From Bacteroidota bacterium (lineage in GTDB: Bacteria > Bacteroidota > Bacteroidia > B-17B0 > Aurantibacillaceae), in the NCBI GenBank assembly GCA_018267825.1, contig JAFDXR010000001.1, positions 172,286 to 236,285 of the forward strand: a stretch of 64,000 bases of DNA, in the 5' to 3' direction. The position numbers and the translations under genes were made by a program. Of this stretch, positions 44,039 to 51,700 are shown piece after piece. The notes under the pieces are model-generated. The model did not search any database, had not been told where the DNA came from, and saw only the letters and a list, made by a program, of their open reading frames with translations. The stretch's first letter is position 1. Each line of letters starts with the position of its first letter.

Positions 44039-45466
44039 TTATTTCTTCTTTCTGAAAATGGCAACCAGGTTTTTAAAGCCTGCCTTATATGTAGACATGT
44101 CGAACATGGCTGAATCTGTTGCTGCCATATAGGTCAGGAATATCCCAAAAGGCAGGAACATCAGGAGCGGAAACCACATCCCAAAGAAAGGTGTATACAC
44201 CTCTTCGGTAGCCAGCCTTTCGAAAATGATGCTCACTACATAATAGAGTAAAAAGAAAATTACAGCCACTACCACCGGTAATCCCATACCACCCTTACGG
44301 ATAATGGCCCCCAGCGGTGCTCCCACAAAGAATAAAACAATACAGGCAAACGAAATACTTATTTTCTTATGCCAGCCGATACTGTACTCCAGCTTCTGGA
44401 TATTCTGTGAATTGACCTCATCGTTCATGGAGTCAATAAAACTGCTGGAACTCCTGACCAGGTTCTGGGCATTTTCGACACTCCGCCTGAAATCGTTATG
44501 ATTCAGTTTATTGTAAAATGCAGACACCGTAATCGGCTTTACAGGCAATGAGGCCGTATGAAAGGTCCGTGCGAGAAAATATGTTTTAAACTGACGGTCG
44601 ATATTCTTATACTTATCATTTATCTTCAGGTTAAACGAATCGATTTCATGATCGATCTGCCAGATGTTCATCATTTCATGATGCCCCTTGAAAAGCTCTT
44701 CATCCGTGCGTTTCATCTTGAAATCGCTCACATCGATATTCACATCCAACTCGTCGTAAATCAATTGCATCAGCGGACGCGTACGTTTCTGGCGCTCTTC
44801 CTGGAGAATATCTTCGTAGCGTGTGCCATGCTTCAGTTTCAGCTCAAGGTAACTTGTATCGGCGCTGGTGCCCATGTAACCACTATCGGCATACATCTGG
44901 ATATTGTTGCCCATGCCACTTGAATGATCGTAAATAATGATATGCTGCAAACTGTGACCGTCTTTGCCTTTCTTGCCTACCCGGATGTTGTAGCCATTGA
45001 GCTGGCTGTAGAAAGTACCTTCTTTCAGGTTAACGGTTGGTTTTGATTCGCGGATATCGTAAAGCAGGCTTGCCGATTTCAGTGTCAGGTAACTCAATAC
45101 ATAATTATTGAAATAGAAGGTAAAAACCGCGAGAAAGACAATAAAAGCGAAAATCGGTCGGATGATCCGGAAAAGCGACAAACCGGCCGACTTCATCGCC
45201 GCGAGCTCATAATTTTCGGCCAGGCTGCCGAAGGTCATGATAGAAGATAGCAGCACGGCCAGAGGAAGTGCCGCGGGAATGAATGTTAAAAAGGAATAGG
45301 AGAAAAACTGGCAAAGCACCCAGAAACCCAAACCCTTACCGATAAGATCGTCGAGATAGGTAAAAATATGGATAAGAAAGAACACAAAAACCCCGATGAA
45401 AAGTGTTAAAAAAAAGGAGGGCAGGTATGCCTTTAGTAAAAAGGTATGCAGGGTCTTTATTCTCAT
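44039..45466 (-). CDS. LptF/LptG family lipopolysaccharide export permease
   Basis: Membrane subunit of the Lpt machinery that lifts lipopolysaccharide from the inner membrane with the LptB ATPase. The 475-residue product has six membrane helices: three at the N-terminus (FFLTLFIGVFVFFLIH, FIPAALPLAVLLSSIMTFG, RIIRPIFAFIVFLAVF) and three at the C-terminus (ISFACIVLFFVGAPLGAIIRKGG and following). A large periplasmic jelly-roll-like domain lies between them. LAENYELAAMKSAG is the LptB-coupling helix motif, well preserved. LptF and LptG are not separable by eye, and only one is encoded here; Bacteroidota genes for the partner lie elsewhere. The GT4 gene starts at the next base after its stop. 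A TAACTTTA near-box lies 14 nt before its ATG. Confidence 0.9.
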   Translation of the reverse strand: MRIKTLHTFLLKAYLPSFFLTLFIGVFVFFLIHIFTYLDDLIGKGLGFWVLCQFFSYSFLTFIPAALPLAVLLSSIMTFGSLAENYELAAMKSAGLSLFRIIRPIFAFIVFLAVFTFYFNNYVLSYLTLKSASLLYDIRESKPTVNLKEGTFYSQLNGYNIRVGKKGKDGHSLQHIIIYDHSSGMGNNIQMYADSGYMGTSADTSYLELKLKHGTRYEDILQEERQKRTRPLMQLIYDELDVNIDVSDFKMKRTDEELFKGHHEMMNIWQIDHEIDSFNLKINDKYKNIDRQFKTYFLARTFHTASLPVKPITVSAFYNKLNHNDFRRSVENAQNLVRSSSSFIDSMNDEVNSQNIQKLEYSIGWHKKISISFACIVLFFVGAPLGAIIRKGGMGLPVVVAVIFFLLYYVVSIIFERLATEEVYTPFFGMWFPLLMFLPFGIFLTYMAATDSAMFDMSTYKAGFKNLVAIFRKKK

Positions 45467-45480
45467 CCGCTATGAACCGT

Positions 45481-45488
45481 TAAAGTTA
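45481..45488 (-). promoter_or_regulatory. TAACTTTA near-consensus -7 box for LptF/G operon
   Basis: It matches TAnnTTTG except the last base and lies 14 nt before ATG 45466 on the minus strand. It is a candidate promoter for the export and glycosyltransferase run. Confidence 0.35.
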
Positions 45489-45531
45489 AGGCATATTTCC
45501 TATACAGACTATTAGATTTCCTAAAGTTTGT

Positions 45532-45539
45532 TATTTTTG
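45532..45539 (+). promoter_or_regulatory. TATTTTTG -7 box 7 nt before GT2 start
   Basis: An exact TAnnTTTG match; 7 nt separate it from ATG 45547, so the mRNA would have almost no leader. Confidence 0.5.
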
Positions 45540-45546
45540 TATCCTT

Positions 45547-46296
45547 ATGATTAATGGCAAAAAAATAGTCGTGGTGTTACCTGCATACAACGCAGCGTTA
45601 ACATTGAAACGCACCTACGACGAAATTCCTTTCGACATTGTGGATGAAGTGGTGCTGGTAGATGATTGCAGTAAAGACAACACCGTTGAAGTCGCTAAAT
45701 CCATAGGTATTCACCATGTGATCAGCCACGAGAAAAACAAGGGTTATGGCGGAAACCAGAAAACCTGTTATGACAAGGCCCTTTCTATCGGTGCAGATAT
45801 CGTTATCATGCTCCATCCTGATTACCAGTATACGCCCAAACTGATTCACAGCATGAGTTATGCCATAGCCAATGAATTATACCCGGCCATGTTCGGTTCC
45901 CGTATTCTTGGTAAAGGCGCTCTCAAAGGCGGTATGCCGATGTATAAATACATTTTCAACCGTTTCCTCACACTTAGCCAGAACATCCTCATCAACCAGA
46001 AATTATCGGAATACCACACCGGTTACCGTGCCTTTTCAAAAGACATTCTGACAACCATTAACTATCATGCAAATTCCGACGATTTTGTATTTGATAACCA
46101 GATGATTTCCCAGATCTTTTATGCAGGATTTGAAATCGGCGAGATCACCTGCCCTACCAAATACTTCCCGGAAGCGAGTTCCATTAACTTCCGCCGCAGT
46201 ATGAAATATGGTATGGGTGTGCTTGGCACCTCGTTTACCCATTTCTTCAACAAAATCGGGCTGGCGAAATCGGACATTTACAAGACCAAAAAATAA
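45547..46296 (+). CDS. Glycosyltransferase, GT2 family, dolichyl-phosphate-type
   Basis: Predicted soluble glycosyltransferase with GT-A fold, 249 residues. Seen: KIVVVLPAYNAALTLKRT, the donor site VVLVDDCSKDNT, GYGGNQKTCYDKALSIGADIVIMLHPDYQ, where HPD replaces the usual DxD, and the acceptor block LSEYHTGYRAFSKDIL. This pattern fits polyprenyl-phosphate sugar transferases such as DPM1-like enzymes. There are no membrane helices. It is followed after 5 nt by the RluA-type gene and is divergent from the LptF/LptG gene. Confidence 0.88.
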   Translation: MINGKKIVVVLPAYNAALTLKRTYDEIPFDIVDEVVLVDDCSKDNTVEVAKSIGIHHVISHEKNKGYGGNQKTCYDKALSIGADIVIMLHPDYQYTPKLIHSMSYAIANELYPAMFGSRILGKGALKGGMPMYKYIFNRFLTLSQNILINQKLSEYHTGYRAFSKDILTTINYHANSDDFVFDNQMISQIFYAGFEIGEITCPTKYFPEASSINFRRSMKYGMGVLGTSFTHFFNKIGLAKSDIYKTKK

Positions 46297-46301
46297 ACGG
46301 T

Positions 46302-47030
46302 TTGGAACCCGGCCACGCTTTTAAGCCTTCAGAACTGATTCAAAAAGAACAGATCATTTTTGAAGACAATCACCTTATTATTATCAATAAAAAACCTTCC
46401 GAAATCGTGCAGGGCGATAAAACCGGCGATATGCCCTTATCCGAGAAGGTGAAGAATTACATTAAACAACGCGATCAGAAACCGGGCAACGTGTTTGTAG
46501 GTGTTTGCCATCGGCTCGACCGGCCTGTATCAGGCATTGTTATTTTTGCCAAAACCAGTAAGGCATTATCCCGGATGAATGAGCTCTTCAGGGATAAGAC
46601 TATTCAGAAAACCTATTGGGCTGTAGTTAAAAACAAGCCTGCCAAACCGGAGGCTCACCTGGTACATTACATGCTGAAGAATGAAAAAACAAACACATCC
46701 AAAGCATTTAATGAACCCAAAAAAGACAGTCTCAAAGCCGAGCTTTCCTATAAGCTGATTGCCTCTATTTCAAATTATCATCTGCTGGAGGTACGCCTGT
46801 ATACCGGCCGTCATCACCAGATCAGGGCGCAACTGGCAGCGATTGGCTCTCCCATTAAAGGCGATGTAAAATACGGGTTCGACCGCACCAATGCCACGCC
46901 ATCCATTCATCTTCACTCTTATAAGGCGGAATTCATACACCCTGTAAAAAAAGAAAAGGTTACAGTAACCTGTAACCCTCCTTTAAATGACACTGTATGG
47001 AATGAATTGTATAAGGCTATTAAACCTTAA
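46302..47030 (+). CDS. RluA family pseudouridine synthase
   Basis: Cytoplasmic enzyme that isomerises uridine to pseudouridine in rRNA or tRNA. The 242-residue product has VCHRLDRPVSGIVIFAKT, with catalytic Asp73 in HRLDRP, the helical KTSKALSRMNELFRDK, and LYTGRHHQIRAQLAAIGSPIKGD, all diagnostic. The S4-type RNA-binding domain found at the start of RluC/RluD is absent, as in the TruC/YqcB branch; the target site is therefore unknown. The start is TTG 46302, because no in-frame ATG occurs before the catalytic core. Its last 11 nt overlap the convergent M23-LysM gene. Confidence 0.9.
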   Translation: MEPGHAFKPSELIQKEQIIFEDNHLIIINKKPSEIVQGDKTGDMPLSEKVKNYIKQRDQKPGNVFVGVCHRLDRPVSGIVIFAKTSKALSRMNELFRDKTIQKTYWAVVKNKPAKPEAHLVHYMLKNEKTNTSKAFNEPKKDSLKAELSYKLIASISNYHLLEVRLYTGRHHQIRAQLAAIGSPIKGDVKYGFDRTNATPSIHLHSYKAEFIHPVKKEKVTVTCNPPLNDTVWNELYKAIKP

Positions 47031-47997
47031 GCTTTTGTCCAAGCTTTAATACTTTATTTTGTTTGATCCCATTTTTAGCGCAGATCGCTTTGATGGTGGT
47101 ATGGTTGCGTTGTGCAATTTTCCCAAGTGTATCGCCCTTGCGAACGGTGTACACTTTGTATTTTTTTCCGTTTTTGGCTGTTACCGTTTTTGCAAATCCC
47201 AGGTCGCTTTTGTGGCGTGAGTGCAGAGCACGTAAGTCGTATTTATTTTCGACATCCGAACGGGTAATCATGAACTCATTTTTCTTCAGCATTCCGGTAC
47301 CGTAATCCACGAAGTCTTCGGTATCCATGGCCTGCCCCAGGTAACGCATTTCAAAGTGCAAGTGGCTTCCGTATGAATGCCCTGTATTGCCTCCTAAACC
47401 AAGGATTTGTCCGGCTTCAATAATTTGTCCTGGTTCAACCAGTATTTTGGATAAATGCGCATATACAGTTTCAAGCCCGTTGGCGTGGCGGATGATAACC
47501 ACGTTGCCATAAGAGCGGTTGAGTTTCGCGATACGAACCATACCATTGAATGCAGCCACAACCGTGTCGCCTGTTTCCAGGTTAATGTCGGTACCATAAT
47601 GCGGGCGGCGGTGACGCCATCCGAATTCAGATGTAACAGGACCTCTGAAAGGCATAACAAAACCACAATCGGTTGGTTCCGTGAGGCGGATCACAACTGA
47701 ATCCTGTTTGAAACTGCTGGCAAATGAATATGGGTGAATGATACTTGTATCCCAGATAGCATATAAATCCTGAGAAGGGAAAGCGAGTAAGGAATCTACT
47801 TCTTCGGTTTCTTCCTGCTCTTCGTTGATGGTCAGCATAGCTGTATTTACTGCAACCTTACAGGTATCGTCCCGTTTGGTTACTTTCTTTTTACCATCAT
47901 CATCTTTTTTCAAAGGTTTTTCGTCGGGTGTCATAGCCCCAACAGACAACGTTGCCGCCATCAGGAGGGTTAAAACAGATATTTTTTTAATGATCAC
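47020..47997 (-). CDS. M23 metallopeptidase with LysM domain
   Basis: Predicted exported peptidoglycan endopeptidase. The 325-residue product starts at GTG 47997 with a signal peptide (KKISVLTLLMAATLSVGA), then a charged linker, an M23 domain (RRPHYGTD with His133/Asp137; GSHLHFEMR near residue 212) and a C-terminal LysM domain of about 44 residues (YTVRKGDTLGKIAQRNHTTI ... LKLGQKLKV) that binds glycan chains. All zinc ligands are present, so it is probably an active amidase or endopeptidase rather than a NlpD-like activator. Its 3' end overlaps the RluA-type gene by 11 nt on the opposite strand. No ATG precedes the signal peptide, which supports the GTG. Confidence 0.92.
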   Translation of the reverse strand: MIIKKISVLTLLMAATLSVGAMTPDEKPLKKDDDGKKKVTKRDDTCKVAVNTAMLTINEEQEETEEVDSLLAFPSQDLYAIWDTSIIHPYSFASSFKQDSVVIRLTEPTDCGFVMPFRGPVTSEFGWRHRRPHYGTDINLETGDTVVAAFNGMVRIAKLNRSYGNVVIIRHANGLETVYAHLSKILVEPGQIIEAGQILGLGGNTGHSYGSHLHFEMRYLGQAMDTEDFVDYGTGMLKKNEFMITRSDVENKYDLRALHSRHKSDLGFAKTVTAKNGKKYKVYTVRKGDTLGKIAQRNHTTIKAICAKNGIKQNKVLKLGQKLKV

Positions 47998-48170
47998 CTT
48001 CGTTTAATTTTGAATAAGAATTTTGCAAAGATTATGTTTTTATTGAAAAATCCTAGTGTTAAGATGTGTTAATCCCCCTATTTTTACTAACACAGCTGCA
48101 ACTAACTGTAAATCAATACTATTATTATTCAAAAAAAGAAAGAAAATCGTTAAACTATTCGCTTTTCATG

Positions 48171-48195
48171 AAAAAGGGTGGATTTTCACCCACCC
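48171..48195 (-). terminator. Intrinsic terminator after macroglobulin operon
   Basis: On the minus strand GGGTGG pairs with CCACCC around a short A-rich loop and is followed by five T. It lies 33 nt past the stop of the 162-residue exported protein. Confidence 0.8.
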
Positions 48196-48227
48196 ATAAT
48201 ACATTTCTACTCGCCAAAAATGGCATT

Positions 48228-48716
48228 TCATTTCGTCAGTAAAATACGTTCTGTAAGCATGTGGATACGGTAGTCGGAACTTTTTATGAAGTACTTTTTC
48301 TTGAGTGTGCTGACCCATGCGGCATTGTCGATGTAATTGATAATTAAGCCTTTTTCTTCGTTTGGCTGGATATACAGGCACATAATTTTAGCATGAGCCT
48401 GAAGTTTATATAACTCTATGGTACCATCCATGTTTTCGGGAATAATGCTGCCGAATAAGATATATACAGCATTATCCTTTTCAAAACGTGGGAGGCTTTC
48501 GCGGGTTTCGGCGGAGATATTATAAAAGTACTGGTCCTCATTTGTCAGGTTCTCCAACTCCACAAGTATATAATCGTCTTTGATCATATTATCCCGGTCG
48601 CGGTTCGACAGCTTAACATGAAACAGGCTTTTTACATTAAAGGCCGTATCGCGTATAGCCTGCGCAAAAACAAGACCCGGTATAAAAGATAAACAAATAA
48701 ATACAAGTGTTTTCAT
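48228..48716 (-). CDS. Exported protein of unknown function next to macroglobulin
   Basis: A 162-residue protein with a signal peptide (MKTLVFICLSFIPGLVFAQ) and a beta-rich mature part (DDYILVELENLTNEDQYFY, YILFGSIIPENMDG). No family is recognised; a single Cys (MCLYIQPNEEKG) is not obviously paired. It starts 6 nt after the alpha-2-macroglobulin stop and a terminator follows, so it is the second gene of a two-gene transcript. It could be a partner of the macroglobulin, but that is only an inference from position. Confidence 0.75.
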   Translation of the reverse strand: MKTLVFICLSFIPGLVFAQAIRDTAFNVKSLFHVKLSNRDRDNMIKDDYILVELENLTNEDQYFYNISAETRESLPRFEKDNAVYILFGSIIPENMDGTIELYKLQAHAKIMCLYIQPNEEKGLIINYIDNAAWVSTLKKKYFIKSSDYRIHMLTERILLTK

Positions 48717-48722
48717 AGTTCT

Positions 48723-51700
48723 TTATTGTATAGCCCCGGCTTTCTGTACCTCAACCCATTTACCCGCTCTGTGCGCCGAAATGCTGTTATCATACATAGC
48801 TTCACAGGCAATACCCGGGAGGTAGTATTTACCCGTATAGGCAGCATTCAATACCACTTTGAATGTTTTAGAAACTCCTGTTCCCAGATCAAAATAGCTA
48901 TAAACCCTGTCGTCGCGGAAATCCTGATAGGTCGGAACATCGCCTTTTGCAAATGCGATATTATCGAGCCTCTGGTTTCTGATTTCCCAACCACTAGCAA
49001 ATATCTGGTTCAGTGCCAGATTCTTATACGTACCACGAAGGCCAGGGTTACGGATTGTAACTTCTGCGATAAAATCGGTACCCTGTTCGAGTTTGGCAAT
49101 ATCCAGCTCGGCTCCGGAAAGTGTTTTATAGTTAACAGTCATTTCGAGGTTATTGAACTTATCGGTCTCCTCTCCGGCTTTGGCAACACCCTGTTTTACC
49201 AGGCGTACAAACAGGTTACCACTGCCTTTCACAGTTACAGAAACCGATTTAGCCTTATCAGGGTCTTTAAGTTCAATCTGCCTGAACTTGTAGGTTTTGA
49301 AATCGCTCATCGGGATAAGCTCATTTCCTACTTTACATTCGGCACTCAGGTTGCTGCTTACTTCGGCTGTTTTTGCATATTTCGAAATAGCGAGTAAACA
49401 ATAGGCCGTTGTCTGCGTGCTGAACCAATAGTCAGCATGTCCAAGCCGTTCGGCCAGGGCCTTTACTTTTACAAAGGCATTGGTATTGGATTTCAGTAAT
49501 ACCATCGTTTCCAGGATCATGGCATCATCGCGTTCGTAGCTTCCATAGGTATAGTAATAATCCTTACGGTCTTTGACCGGACTGGATGCTCCGCTTGTTA
49601 AGCGTTTGGCGATTTCTGTCTGGCCTATCAACGCATACGCAGCCGCCAGTCGCCAGCGGGCTTCGGTCGAAAGGCTGGTATTTTCTTTCATGCGGTTCAT
49701 CGCGCTCAGCTCAGGCGATTTGGCCAGGGCCAGTGTATACAACCTGTAAGCCTGTATCAGATCTTCGCCATAGTATGCTGTATTTTTATTGGATACATAA
49801 TTCTGCGCGCGGTTTTTCTGGTAACGTTTCCAGTTATCGATCATGCCATAAGGCAGTGTATATCCCTTGATCTGGGCTTCAAGCAGGAAATGTCCGGCGT
49901 AGTTGCTACCCCAATCATCTGCCGTGTTGGAACCCGGCCAGTATGATAATCCACCGCTCATGGTCTGGAAAGAGCGCAGACGTTGAATAGCAGCCTTTAT
50001 ATTCCGGTCGATCTGATTTTTCTGTGATTCGCTGACCTGGATCAGGTCCCCGAGATAAAGTGCTGCAAACACCGATGATGTGGTTTGTTCAACACAGCCA
50101 TGCGGGTATTCCAATAAATAGTTTAAGCGTTGCGAAAGATTGATCGCCGGGAGTGTAGAGACTTCAAGATAAGCTTTATTGGTTCCCGGCATACCTACAG
50201 GTGTATAGGCTGCATTCACAGGCTTGGCAGAGCTTGCCAGAAACTCATCCGCATCTGTTGTCGAAGGATTATTGGCACGCACGGCAATCTCGATGGTTTC
50301 GCCGGTTTTTTCGCCGGCACCATTCGCTGTTATTTTTATTTTGGAGACGCCGAGTGCATCGCTTACTTTCAGGCGGAAGGTCACTACTTTATCGCCGATG
50401 CGGTTAAAGCTTACCGTTTTGGTATTTCCATCCATCACCTTCACCAGGTTATCGCCCTGCACAGAAATACCCGCCTGTTTTACCTTCTTTTCCATCGCAA
50501 ATACAGTTACCGGTAAATCTACTTCTTCACCCGGGCCTAATACACGCGGCAATGTAGAAAGGATCATTAAAGGCTTACGCACCGGCACTGCTTTTTCAGC
50601 ATTGCCATAGGCGCCGTTGTAGCCGGCAACCACCATTACTCTCACAGACCCCACATACTGAGGCACATTGATCTTATGCGTGGCGGTTTCTCCTTTTTTC
50701 AGATGGAACGGACCGATAAAGCGTACCATAGGTTTGAAACGGTTGGCAGAGTTTTCAGGGCTTTTTACATTATCACCATCACCACCGATAGACAGGATAC
50801 GGTTCATGGCTGTACCGAAAGCACCTATAACCTGGTCGTAAACATCCCATGTTTTCACACCGAGGGCTTCCTTGGCATAGAATGCACTCCATGGATCAGG
50901 CGTTTTGAAACGGGTCAGATCCAAAAGCCCTTCGTCGACCACCGCCAATGTGTAAGCCATCTCTTTTCCGTTTTGTTCACTTACTTTTACCACAGCATCA
51001 CTTTCGGGTTTCCATACAGCAGCCGTATTAATAAGTGGTTTCAGAATGGTATTTTCATCTTTCACCATGATAGGCACCACTCCATACAAGCGAATCGGGA
51101 GGTCGTTGACCGTTTGTGCATGTGGCTGGATCAGGTGTACATAGATATAGACGTTGGGCGTCATTTCTTTGGTGATCGGCAGCTCATAGGTTGTTGTTCC
51201 TTTCTGGGTATCGATCCATTTACTGAGAATAACACGGCTGCCGTTCTCTACGTTGATGAGTGCTTTGCCACCCTGTGGACTTGGAATCACAATTTTTGCC
51301 ACCTCATTCACCTTGTAATCGGTTTTATCGGTACTTACCGAAAGCATGGTGGCGCCTTCGTTGCCTTTAGGTGATTTACCGGCCCAGCTTGGCCAATCGA
51401 TATAAACAACTTTGCCACAGGCGTGGCCGCTTTCAAGGTCTTTGGCATACACTAAGTAGCGACCCCAGTTCGGGCGGTTGATGCGAAGTTTAAAAAGTCC
51501 TTTGCCATTGGTAGTACTTACGGTTTCGGTATACACCGGTTCGTGGTAATTACTGCCTATGTAAGATGAAAGGTCTTCGTTGTAGTTGTCCCACCACCAG
51601 CGCCAATCGATTTTATATACTTTTACTTCGATCTGGCTGCGGCTGGCTATTTTGCCGTGTTCGTCAACAGTAGCCACCTGCACCATATGATCAACATCTG

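Noticed and set aside
50676-51374. Open frame of 232 codons antisense to the macroglobulin gene
   Set aside because: The macroglobulin frame is intact over 1,879 codons; the antisense frame has no motif.
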